A DNA stretch of 64,000 bases from Rhizoctonia solani (Eukaryota > Basidiomycota > Agaricomycetes > Cantharellales > Ceratobasidiaceae). A model generated the notes under the pieces. The model saw only the letters and a list, made by a program, of their open reading frames with translations, did no database searches and had not been told where the DNA came from. Shown here piece by piece: positions 10,704-21,779 of this stretch; positions within the stretch are counted from its first letter, which is position 1, and the number at the start of each line of letters is the position of its first letter. Position numbers and translations under genes: made by a program. The DNA lies in contig NC_057372.1 in assembly GCF_016906535.1 (NCBI RefSeq), forward strand, positions 1 to 64,000, read 5' to 3'.

Positions 10704-13700
10704 TTACCAAACCTTCCACAACCTTTGACAGTCTAAGCAACAGTCTAGTAATGCCTGCATGCCGTATCTCCCACTTACCTCATCAGTGAACAATGTGCAT
10801 GCATATATTGCAGTAAATTGACTCAAAACTGAGCTTAGCGCAGCAATTGTGAGGTTTGGAAATACATTCAAGTCTTTCTTTGAGGGCAAGCCCAATACAG
10901 CTTGTATTGATAGGCAAACTGTCTGAACTGCTGCATTGAAAAATTAAAAGCATGTAGCATAACATATACAGTGATGAGGATATATACAAGGAGATTAAAC
11001 CCTTAACTAGGCCTCCATATTCCATCTTTGGATATGCTGAAGCCTTGCATCACTCAGAAATCTGCCTGACTATCAGGATCTATGGTGCCTGATAATTAAT
11101 TCACAAGTCAAATCATATTTCTCAGAGGGAGACAAAACCTTGAATAAGCTCCTCACCATGGTTACTATCTCCACTGCGGTTGCTGTGACCATCATTGTCA
11201 TCATCCATGCTGTCATCATTGTCACCTTCCCAGTCATTTTCAGCAGCTTCTACCATCTGATTACACTATAATCAGCCATTATGCCTTTTGATCACAGGTC
11301 TTAACAAGCCCAATGACTCACCAATACAGCCTTGGCACCCTGTTTGGCATAGCGCTAACAACATGAAAAGGACAAGTTCAATGACACACTCATTTCAAAT
11401 AAATAAGATCAAACCTGGCCGTCATTTGAGAGAGAGCGAATCACTTGTCCAAAGTAGCTTGTGTGATCTACACTCTGAATAACCGAGAGTAGATTGGACA
11501 AGGCTCTTGCATCCCCTGAACTCATGTGAAGAGCCCGCTCCTGTAATTCTGTAAGCTGTTCCAGTAAAACATGATGGCATCTCAATGTGCGTCAACCAGT
11601 CTCCTCAAGACCTGATTGCCCATCTTCTACCTCCATGTTGCTTGGAATATAATCATCATCCTGACTGGAGTGATGTTCTGATTCTGAGATGTTTTCCGAA
11701 TTGATATCTTGAACTTCAACCTTTTGCCTTTTTACGGCAGGAAGAAAATCAGAAGATGTTGTAGATTCCAAATTTCTGGACTTGATAGCCGTGTCAAGAG
11801 GTTGAAGACTCCCAGTAAGAAAAGTTGATAGTCTACTTTGTTGAAGCGGCGGGTCAATATCCAGTTCTTGCACTTTGGTGGTTGTTTCAGGTCCAGGCAT
11901 CTCCAGACCGTTGCCAGCGCTTTGGTTCAAGTCCATTTGAATCTGCCTCTTCTGCACCGCAAGAAGTAATGCTTCAGCTTTACTACCTGCATCAGGGATG
12001 GGGACTTTGGATAAAACAACACCCTCCAAAAGCTTTGATAACTTGAGCAAGCTTATCAGCTCACGCCAGTGTTTACTGAGACAAAGGAGCTCATTGTATT
12101 CCTTGGATTCCGTACTCAGAGCATTGCTGATGCCGTGCTGACTTAGCTTGGATACATATATCTCTTGGTTGGTCCAAAGTTGGTGAATAAGCTGCAAGAA
12201 TAAGTTTAAATCCATTCAAGGTCTGTAAGCGCAACAATATTATCTCAAATGCATTACATACCATGTGAGGAATGTTGCTCTGCTTGCCCTGTGTTTGATA
12301 TCGAATGAGCCTGGAAATTATCCCTACAGGATGATCTTCTTCACTGGTATGGGGCGTTTTGCTTGTGTATTTATCTAAACTTTCACTTCCAGCAATAATC
12401 TTGATCAACTAAGAGAAAAGAATATGTTTGGCTGAGTAACCCATAAAACAGCATCACCTTCCTAAAACCTACATGTTGTGTCAGATGGTACATGGTGTTA
12501 AGTTCAGAATATATCAGCTCAGAGGTAAGCACAGAGGGCAGGAGTACCTATCATTATTGTTATAAGGAACAGGAGCTTATTTGACACTCAAAGATAACTT
12601 ACGGTCTGTGAAAGTGTCCATTCACCTGATCCATCAGGATTGAGAAATGTAACAAAGTCAAGCAGTCGCTGTTTTACCCTTTCAAGGGTGCTTGAAGCCC
12701 CGCCTGGAAGCTTTGTCCATGGATGGTCTTTTTTTAGTGTTGACTTTTCAAGATACCTCCACGTGCAGCACTGAGATGCAAGTTGGAAAGGCTGAGAGTC
12801 CACAAGTAAGCTAGTGCTTTGTATCAGTTTGCACTGAGCAATCATCTCATGAAGGAGATCAGCAACAAGCTATGTGAAGAAATCATAAGTACACACAAAT
12901 CATATTAAAAAAAAACTGATTTCCACAAGCCCACCTGATAAAAACGTCCCTTTACAAGTTTCTTTCCCCATGTACTGGCATTGAAAGCGGGATGTAAGAA
13001 CAAGTTATCCAAGACGTCTTTGACAGCATCGGCTAACACGTCAGAGCGTAGTAAATTGATGAGACCGTGACAAGATGCAGGATTGATGATGGATCGTGTC
13101 AACACTGCAAAGCTGTTATCAAAGACATGTTTGCTAATATTGCCATCACGGTGCAGCTTGTGCAGCTTGTGTAAAACAAGGAATCGCTCAGCATCTGAGC
13201 TTTTAAGGCGTTTTTCTTCTTCATTTTTTAGGTGCATCTGAGTTAAAAACTCAGCCGGATGGTTCTTCTCAAGGTCTGCATGTCATGAGTACTTCTGATA
13301 CCAGAGCAAGCTTCTATGAAAGTTGAATCTGCATGCTTACCAGGGTTATACACTTCTGCAATCCACCAATGTTCCTCTTGATCTGTTAGGAGATTACAAG
13401 CTTGAACTCTGTGCTGACCATGGTACACTAAAACCAGAACCTCCTTGGGCAGCTGGGGGATTTCTCCAGGACGGCATTTCTCCTTTAAGGACGTGATGAA
13501 AAACGTATCTTCTGCTTCACTCAAGATCACTTTGATGGGATGCACCTCCCTAGCTATCCCTACTTCAACAAATTGTTTGTGGAGTGACTGGATCCATTTT
13601 ATGGTTGGTTCCCGTTGACTTGGGTGGGGCTTGACCTGCCCATTACTGGTGCTAACCCGGAACAGGCCAAGGAAAAAATCATGTTCTGCTTGTGCAAAAA

Positions 13701-13773
13701 AGTTGGAACACAACTCCCCCGTGTGCTCATTATTTTTTCTTGATTGTGTTGAATTGAATGACAGGGAATCCAT
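10704..13773 (-). CDS. ParB/sulfiredoxin-like domain protein, nuclear (predicted)
   Basis: Exon 1 (13773 to about 13341) encodes KWIQSLHKQFVEVGIAREV, HPIKVIL and VYHGQHRVQACNLL. That order (a helix of 'search for alternatives', a partner strand, then G-x-H-R) is the layout of ParB N-terminal/sulfiredoxin-fold proteins. A GTAAGC intron then joins in phase to DLEKNHPAEFLTQ. Later exons (13300-12935, 12873-12600, 12410-12262, 12190-11592) are helical. The last ends with a basic PAVKRQKVEV patch, a plausible nuclear localisation signal, and an acidic tail. A coding-like acidic exon (about 11260-11150) and a helical one (about 10930-10792) may extend the gene to 10704; a stop at about 11065 is an alternative end. 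It is divergent from the Ulp1-type gene and is copied with it. Biochemical activity (NTPase, nuclease or binding only) cannot be told from sequence. Confidence 0.55.
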
Positions 13774-14236
13774 TGAGATGCTTTAGTTGAATTTGACTAG
13801 ATTTAGCAGATGGTTATTGAGCGTGTAGTACTGGCAATAGTCTGACAGGTATTGTAGTCCAGAGGGGGATGCAATCTGAAACATTATCATACCTCAACCT
13901 TATTATCAAATCTCACCGTGCTGTGATCCTTAATGGTGCCTTGCCCTGAATTCTAGTCATGTGGGTGGCTGAATGAACATCTATAAGTTTGGATGTGCAC
14001 TAGGGCTTGCATGTTGCAACCCCAACAACTAACCTTGCTCCTTTACAGCATCTGGCAGTGCTATGTCAAAAGAGGATCAAAGCTTTAAGAACAGAAATAA
14101 ACATATTCAAAAGTGGGTGATAGCTTCTAACACAAGATCAATGAGTGCCTAACATTCTTAGTAGGCCTATGGCTCGAAAAATGTAAGATATCAATGACAT
14201 GTTGCTAAGTAATTTGAATCCCAGAGAATAATTGTT
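13774..14236. promoter_or_regulatory. shared divergent promoter of the ParB-like and Ulp1-type genes
   Basis: 463 bp between start codons pointing in opposite directions. The same interval is kept almost unchanged at 47107-47569 in the duplicated copy. No other gene fits in it, so it must serve both transcripts. Specific factor sites were not identified. Confidence 0.5.
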
Positions 14237-17200
14237 ATGTTTCACTATAGTATATGGGACACCCTTCCTTCTGAAACTCCTTCACCTCGTAGTGTCCAAA
14301 CCAGAGAATCAACCCCAAACCTTACGGCTCAAAGATTGTCTAATCAATTGCAATCGTCAAGCCCTTTACCTTTCACCCCACTTGATGGGTCACCGCTTCC
14401 TTTCCAAACTCCTAAAAGGCCCCGTAAATCTGATGAGATTGAACTACGGTTCAAACGACGCATGCTGCATACATTGTAAGCGCAATGACAGACCTACATA
14501 TTATTTTCACCTCACTGGTTTATACACTGGGTCCAATAGCAATGAGTCTGCCACCTCACTTGAAGAGAGTGTTTCATCTGTGCACTTCCTGTGAGAGGTC
14601 CAGTGAAATTAATATTCCATTCATCTAATCTTTAATAAGTGAATTAACCGCTGAGCACACAACAAACCAGACAAAGCTTCAGACTCCTTCTACTCCAAGT
14701 TGCAAGTAAGGGTATCTGTTATTTCAAAGAATATTAATTCTCACCTATATTATTTCCTTTGCAAAGCGCAAATAGCTCCAGCTCAAATCCCCATGCATTG
14801 CATAGTGATGCAGAGAGCAAGAGAGAACAAGTTGGGTGGCGTGAAACTAAAGTCACTATCCCGTCAAGGTGAGTTTACAATACAAAAGTTGAAATCTCAT
14901 TGTGATACATTCCTTTTACTTCAGCCCAGCGCCAAGTGCTTCAAGCAAAGAAGACTCCTCCAACTCTGATGTTGATGTTGTTGGATTGGATGATGAAGAT
15001 TTGAATGCTAACAAACAAGAGTCCCAAATTTACTCTTGCATGGAAGGTCAACTTATTGCAGCTTCATCAGTTTCAAGCCTAGGCAACAGGAGCTTTGCAT
15101 ATAGTGAAGATATTATTGATTTAACAAGTGATTCTGAAGACATAGACCTCAATCATGGTCACAGTGGCTACACCTGTTCTAATAATCAAGCTGATATTAT
15201 TGAAATTGATAGTGATTCTGATGGGCCTGACCAGTATGTGCTGCACTGGACATATAACATTTATGTTTTACTTATTCTTAATTCCCCATGATCTTTGACT
15301 CTTTATCTAGCTATGCTAACATTACCAATAATGAATATTCCCAGTATTCAAATTCAAAAGATACTGTAAAGACAGAAAGGTATGTGTGGGCCTACAGCGC
15401 ACTGGGACTATTCTCAATCGCATTGGTTTCTACTACAGTTGCACTGAATGGATCCCATGCCTCAATACTTTGGATCACAATGAACTCATGATCCTCAGCA
15501 CATGCATTGAAGCATGGGAACCGGCTATCAATTGGGAAGCTCAGAGCGATCACAATCCTCTCTGGGACGTTCTACATAGCCCACTTATGGGTTCGCATAC
15601 TTTGGATCAAGTAACAGCATACCTTGTCTATGTTGCATGCCGCAAGCAACCAAAATCTCTAGGGGGACTTTGTCTGCTACCTGCATCATTATCTGGCGCT
15701 TTTTGACATGAGAACTATGCCATGGATTACACTATATGGGCTCATTCAGCTTCACCAGAAAGCCTTGCCCAGCTGCTGACACAACAAAGCATGATCTGGA
15801 CCCATAATCTGGCTCCCCAAATCATCCTGATTCCAATTGTTGACCATAAGGCTATGCATTGCTACCTTTGGTATGGAAAGGTCATCCACAATTCCATACT
15901 TAACAAGCTTGATCTCTCTCTGCAACTCCTTGACTTGTTACCAAACCCTGGATCTTCCAAATTCAATCGTTGATTTGTCTTTGTCAAGAAGCTTGTAAAT
16001 TACATGCTGCCACACATCAACGGGAGCATTAAAGGTAGCTTGATGGATTTACCATACTATTGTCAACGCCCTGGTAGTGCAGACTGTGGCTATTTTGTGT
16101 GTCAAGCAGTATTGGCTTTGACAATGAACCATGAACGCGCACTGGATGACTTGATTGGTATCACTGAGATCAAGGGCCGGGTATTCCAAATCTTACAGGA
16201 CTGTAAAGATGGAGCATTACAAAATCTTTCTGATGGCTACATCCCGCATTCCTCCATTGTGCTTCACAAATTGTCCACTATTGCGCCCCCACCCTGGCTT
16301 GGGACTCTTGATCAGACAGCTAACAATCATTCAGACCCCAATAGCGAGAAGAAACAAACCTGGAATGTGCCTCAAATAGTTCGATCACTCTCAGAGCCAA
16401 GTGAGGATATTCCACCTGAGGGACTCTCTGGAGGTTGGAACGAAGTTTTTGGGGAACAAATGGAGAGAAGATTTGCAACGGTTGACCCAGAAAGATTCAG
16501 TGGCTTTCTTGATGGAGTTGAAAATGCCAGTTATCAGATACCTCAAGGAATGCTCTATGGTGTGGGTGGTCAGCTCCCCCAAAGTTTGATGAAGGCCCTC
16601 CTTTTGGAAGATGATAATACAGAAGAGGTTTCCTGGTTACCTGGAGATCACGTTCAATTGGACTCGGATAGTGACTCCCTTGAAGAACCCAATAACAGTC
16701 TGGCTGTGCCACGCTTTTTGAAATCTCTACCCTACCTTGGAAGTGAAGATGATCAAAACAAGGCCTTGTTAACTGGCTGTCACAAAAGGCGCCCACTCAG
16801 GCTCAACTGGGCCAGGGACCCATTGCCTATTGAGCCTGAGAGTCTCACAGCTGGCCTTACTGTTGACTCATTATCCCTCACAGTGAAGAGCCCTCAGTTT
16901 ACCTCAAATATTTCTTTGCATGTTTGCCCACCACGAGGATCCACACTCACAACAGACATTGGGTTATTGGTCTTGATCAATGGGAAGGTAACAAAACTAA
17001 GTCATAGTGAGTAAACCTTACCTTTAGCTAAACTTGTGTTCAAAATCCCATAATACATGAAATTGTAGTTCCCAACTTCACTTGGGGCCATGTGGGCAGT
17101 GCCAATCCTTTCCGGATCAACGTGTTTTTCCCAAACTATGAGAAAGGCAAAAACGCTGGTGGTCGTTATATTACAATGCTCAATGCTCAGGATTGCTCTC

Positions 17201-19138
17201 TATGGTACACAGAAGTTGTCCGTCAAGCCATCATGCAAGCAGAAATGCGGTGCGCACCCCAACTCCGTCATGCAGTCACTTCCCTTCAACAAGAACTTCC
17301 TGTTACCTACTCTAATGCTGAATCACTTGTAAATGGTGGGAACCAGGGAAGGCTCCACAGGGGATATCCAGTGTGCCATGAAGTCTTCAACATCATTGCG
17401 CTTCTTGCCAGGGAAATAGTGGAAAACACAAGAAGGCTGGCCAAATTTAAGGGCTTTTTCTTTCATATCTGGGGCAGTGGTTTGAAGTCCTTAGGGCATC
17501 AAATTCCTAATGAGAGGGGATCTGCATTGCTTTGTATCTTCAAAGAATATCCTTTTGTTGATTGGAGTCTTCAAAACCCTCAAGACATTGTGGTGGACAT
17601 TGGCCTAGAAATCAACATCAAGCAAGAGGAACTCTCATTGGATACAAACGACTTGACATTGCTATGGAAACTCAGTGTTCTCAAACAGCTTATTTGGCCT
17701 GCTTGGCGTAAAGGACATGTCAACTCCTACATGCACTCCCGTGTTGTGGCAGGACTTTCTGCAGCTCCGCGTAGCCTTATAAGCCACTCTTTTTACTATT
17801 CCCACGCATACATGAAGGACAAGGTTGTCACCTACCATCATTGTGACAGCAGTATTGGGATTGGCTTCTCACCCAAGGATGGTCTGAACAACACGGACCA
17901 ATACAATAATGAGATTGCCAAGTTGACAAAAGGATGGACCCAGAGCACAGGCTGTTATGGAGTGCAATTAGAATGGCGGTGTGGAATCTGGGCATCAGAA
18001 CAGATATTGAGGCTAGACCCATCCTTGTGGGTGCAACGTTTCCTGATGAAAGGCGCTATTGTGAGTGTCTGATTTACAAAGGGTAGTTGGGTTCACATTG
18101 ACCAGATTCATTTTAGCTTGCATTCAAAACTCATCATGTGGTTCAGCTCAAAGTCACATTTCTCAGGGCCTATGACTATTTCTTTTGTAGGGTGCAAGTT
18201 TTGCCAGCCCCACAGCGCAGAAGTGAAGAGGTTCTTCTGCTTGCTGCAGTCCTTCATTACCTTATGCATGGACTAGTAAAGCGCCCAGATGAGATGAGCT
18301 CTAGTCGTTACATGGCAAAGGGTCTTGGAATTCTTTCCAGGGCTATGTCTTATGGGTTTGCTTCAGTCAACCCAGCAGCCCTCTCACCTGATTGTTGTGG
18401 AATGAGTTGATCCCTCCAGTTCACTGAGTACAAGATCCTTCAATACTCAGCTCGTCATACCCCTGCTGGAGCTCGTCTCAAGCCAACCCTTTCATTATCC
18501 AAGACTGATCAATTTATCATTCGGGCACTTGAAAACATGCAGCAGAAGAATGCAGCCAAACGGGTAATGCGTACTGGGAAAAAGCTGATCCAAAAGTCAA
18601 ACAACCCAACTACACCAAGCAATTCAGCTCCTTGCCAACTGACAACAGAGACTGAAGATTTTGTCTTTTTTGATCACTTAATCAATGAAGACCTTTCTGG
18701 TTGGCTTTGGTCAAAGTTCCCCATCCAGGATCAAACAGAGGTGCCAAATTTGCGGAGCTTTGAAGGTCCATTTCAGCTGAAACTATGGAAAAATTCAGTT
18801 GGTCCTGGAGTTAAGTGCAAGAGCCGTATTTCTTGGGCAGGGTTCCAGAATGTTATTTCTCAACTATTCCCTGATGATTGGGTCATGAAGGACCGTGGGC
18901 AGATGTGGGATTCATATCAAGCAGTTGTTTTGGACCCCATCATAAAACGGCTTGAACAAGAAGACAAAGCCAATCGTGCCACCCGTGCCAGTGGGTACAG
19001 AAAATCAATACAGTTTGTATTTGGATATTGGGAATTTATCCCATGCATACAAGGTGACCGGATCTGGAGCTATAAGGGGGGAGGAAACAACCGGGTTTAT
19101 ATGATATATCATAATCATTCCAAGAAGACAAAGTAGTA
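14237..19138 (+). pseudogene. Ulp1-type SUMO protease with SIMs and a large C-terminal domain (three in-frame TGA)
   Basis: N-terminal exons carry a basic patch (PKRPRKSDEIELRFKRR) and a Ser/Asp-rich region with two SUMO-interacting motifs: DIIDLTSDSED (about 15109) and DIIEIDSDSDG (about 15193). A C48-type cysteine protease core follows in one frame (15386-16987): a candidate His in MHCYLWYG (15857), Gln at 16064, and catalytic Cys in DCGYFVC (16085). An intron (about 16988-17069) joins in frame to a conserved region (GSANPFRINVFFPNYEKG, FHIWGSGLKS, YGVQLEWRCGIWA) ending at 19138. TGA codons at 15704, 15971 and 18408 break an otherwise open frame and are shared by the second copy. The expected role is cleavage of SUMO precursors or conjugates in the nucleus. 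The three stops argue for a decayed gene unless they are read through. Confidence 0.72.
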
Positions 19139-19379
19139 GTCACTGTAGATCCAACATGTTCCTTGATATCTATTTTTTTTTTTTTTTTTCAAGTCACAGC
19201 ACTTCAGCGAATTTTTTTTTTCAAGGCTGGACTGGTGGCTTGGGCATGGAAATATGTCAGGTTGGGCTCAGGTAAGATAAAGATCAGGCCTAGGCCAAGT
19301 GAATAGCCTGGTAGGATGTCACCAGCATAGATATGATTTGGGCTGTGGATAAGTGAGACTTGGAATAGAGTATCAATCA
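19139..19379. other. 3' flank of Ulp1-type gene with T-runs
   Basis: Two poly-T tracts (about 19170-19189 and 19211-19221) follow the double stop TAGTAG. Their lengths differ slightly between the two copies, as expected for homopolymers. No gene is seen. Confidence 0.5.
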
Positions 19380-20215
19380 CAGAAGATATATGAGAGTGAG
19401 GCTAGTACTGATGAGCATGTACTGAGAGCGGCTACAGATGTATATAGAACAGACAAGTGGAATTGAAAAAAAAAAAGGAATCTGTGGGACGGTCCCACAT
19501 GGACCCTGAACAGCGGCAACAAAGATATGTGGGTTGCTCAGCAGCCAGAAGACATATGATAGTGAGGCTAGTACTAATGAGCATGTATTGAGAGCAGCTA
19601 CAGATGTATATAGAACAGACAAGTGGAATTGAAAAAAAAGGAATCTGTGGGACAGTCCCACATGGACCCTGAACAGCAGCAACAAAGATATGTGGGCCGT
19701 TCAGCAGCCAGATGACATATGAGAGTGAGGCTACTGCTAATGAGCATGTATTGAGAGCGGCTACAGATGTATATAGAACAGACAAGTGGAATTGAAAAAA
19801 AAGGAATCTGTGGGACGGTCCCACATGGACCCTGAACAGCGGCAACAAAGATATGTGGGCTGTTCAGCAGCCAGATGACATATGAGAGTGAGGCTAGTAC
19901 TAATGAGCATGTATTGAGAGCGGCTACAGATGTATATAGAACAGACAAGTGGAATTGAAAAAAAGGAATCTATGGGACGGTCCCACATGGACCCTGAACA
20001 GCGGCAACAAAGATATGTGGGCCGTTCAGCAGCCAGATGACATATGAGAGTGAGGCTAGTGCTAATGAGCATGTATTGAGAGCAGCTACAGATGTATATA
20101 GAACAGACGAGTGGAATTGGAAAAAAAGGGATCTGTGGGATGGTCCCACATGGACCCTGAACAGCAGCAACAAAGATACCTGAATTGCTCAGCAGCCAGA
20201 ACATATATGAGAATG
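19380..20215. repeat. minisatellite, about 165-bp unit, about 5 copies
   Basis: Tandem units of about 165 bp. Each contains the 17-nt inverted repeat TGTGGGAC-G-GTCCCACA next to an A-run, and the phrase GAACAGCGGCAACAAAG. Long repetitive open frames on the minus strand are by-products of the unit. The second copy lies at about 52710-53545 with the same number of units. Confidence 0.9.
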
Positions 20216-20500
20216 AGGTCAGAACTAGAGTAGCTCTCTAATCAATCTCATCCTTCCTGATTCATTGATATAAGCCTTATAGAGCTTATGATAGTTCAAT
20301 GCTGTACATCCAATTTGAAATTTTGGATTGGTGGACTCAAGAGTGGTCAGACCCTGAACACCCAATGGTCTTGAGACTTAGCAGGATGGTTGGGACTGCT
20401 GCTGAGCCACAGTGTACCAAAAATTAGAGGCTGAAGCCAAGCTGCTGTTGTGCTACTGGACTGTCCCAGTGGTGATCAGCCCATCTGAGGTCTATTAACC
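20216..20500. other. end of duplicated block, no gene
   Basis: Non-coding tail of the duplicated segment, repeated at about 53545-53829. Nothing else is recognised. Confidence 0.5.
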
Positions 20501-21565
20501 TGAGGTGTGTGGGAGAACAAACCACTCTACTGAAGAACATAGGAAATCACGTGACCCTAGGGCAAAGGGCAATAAAGGGTCTGACAAGCGGAAAGATAAG
20601 GGTCCTGGCAACCCAGGGTATAAAGGAAGGCATCCCATGCCTGGGAAGTCATCTCAAACCACCACTGGCACCACTACTTTCTTATCCATCCCCATTACTA
20701 AGACATCATGCCTGCCATCAGAACAGAGACCAGGATCTCCAAGGCCACTGGAGAGTCCACCTCTTACCACCTTGACAGATCCAGTGAGCACAGGACCAAG
20801 TTCCCTTGGTCCCAGGACAACCTGGATCAATGGGCACCCCCAGATCCATCCATGGGCTGGGACATGGGGAATGATCAACCCCCTATCACCAACATCTATG
20901 ACTGGCATAAGGTCATCACAAGATGTGATTCCTTCCAACAATCCAAGGCTTATGCCAAACTACTTGATCCCTCAGCAACCCTTGATTACATACCAATGGG
21001 TCAATGATGGAAGTGCTACTGGATTGGAAGAACCCTACGCTGTCCAATCAGGGGATACCTCCGCTGGGTTGGCAGTGAGCCACCAAAACAACCCAAACTA
21101 ATGCAAAGTACCAAGTTCTTTGTGTGTAGAGGTAATGTGGGTGCCTCTGTGGAGGATGTAGTGAGGGCCCCAGTGCTAAAGCACACAAGGAGGTTGGCAG
21201 AATGGCATCTAGACATTGAGGAAATTGATCCTGAATGGTGGATACCAATCTCAACAGTAAGGGAATGGCTGGCTGCGGAAATTGAAAACTGGAAAAACAA
21301 ACTGCCATCAGGCTTAGGTGGCTATGTGGACAACCTCACTCCTGAGGATGTCTATTACATGATCCTAGAACACAAAATGAGCATAGAAGATCTACATGAC
21401 TGGCTCAAACAATGGGCCATGCAAGCAGCTCAGAATGATCTGAGCAGAAGTATATCCAACTTAGCAATCCATGAACTAAGTGATGAAGGAGGACATGAGT
21501 CTGACCTTGAAAGTAACAAGGCCATGAACAAATGGAACCCCTTGGATTATGCTGATGGAATGTGA
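20501..21565 (+). pseudogene. truncated gag-like ORF with zinc-knuckle remnant
   Basis: Open coding-like sequence begins exactly at the right edge of the duplicated block with PEVCGRTNHSTEEHRKS, which looks like the second half of a C-x2-C-x4-H-x4-H knuckle whose first Cys is lost. A Lys/Gly/Pro-rich stretch (KGSDKRKDKGPGNPGYKG) and a Pro/Ser/Thr-rich stretch follow. A second frame (21101-21565) encodes an acidic, helical segment (EIDPEWWIPISTVREWLAAE). There is no ATG at the apparent start, so this is a 5'-truncated gene. It converges on the Rep-like gene, 215 bp apart, and the two may belong to one element. I do not recognise the exact family. Confidence 0.45.
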
Positions 21566-21779
21566 TGAAATATGTAACATTCCATCCAATAACCTTACAT
21601 CCTTCTCTTCTTCCTTTTCTTCCAATGTTTGCTCCTTCTTAGTAACCATCTGTCTTATCTGATCTTCCAAGAATCATTTTATCTCTAAGTGCCAAATGGA
21701 GGAAAAGAAAAGACACTTTTATCAAGACAGGGACCAAAACATACAAAGCAAGAAAAGACAAAAACAGGAGAGGAACTAT

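Larger units (their letters stand above)
13419..20501. repeat. segmental duplication, copy 1 (7.08 kb)
   Basis: Near-identical to 46752-53829 in the same orientation. The offset is 33333 bp at the left and through the coding region, and 33328 bp at the right end. It contains the 5' end of the ParB-like gene, the divergent promoter, the whole Ulp1-type gene and the 165-bp minisatellite. Similarity starts at CATGGTACAC and stops after TCTATTAACCT. Many of the differences are CpG transitions. Confidence 0.95.

Noticed and set aside
15704..18410. Reading the in-frame TGA codons as Trp or selenocysteine (alternative code)
   Set aside because: TGA ends other genes in the window normally (for example the kinase at 58746), one TGA corresponds to CGA in the sister copy, and family consensus at pol sites is Arg.
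19377..20204. Long overlapping minus-strand ORFs with repeated CSIYICSRSQYMLIS-type peptides
   Set aside because: They are translations of the 165-bp minisatellite; the same peptide appears in several frames and no start or splice context supports a gene. The same holds at 52708-53532.
20505..20600. Start codon at 20505 for the gag-like ORF
   Set aside because: The codon is GTG and lies 4 bp past a duplication junction; the ORF is truncated rather than starting there.
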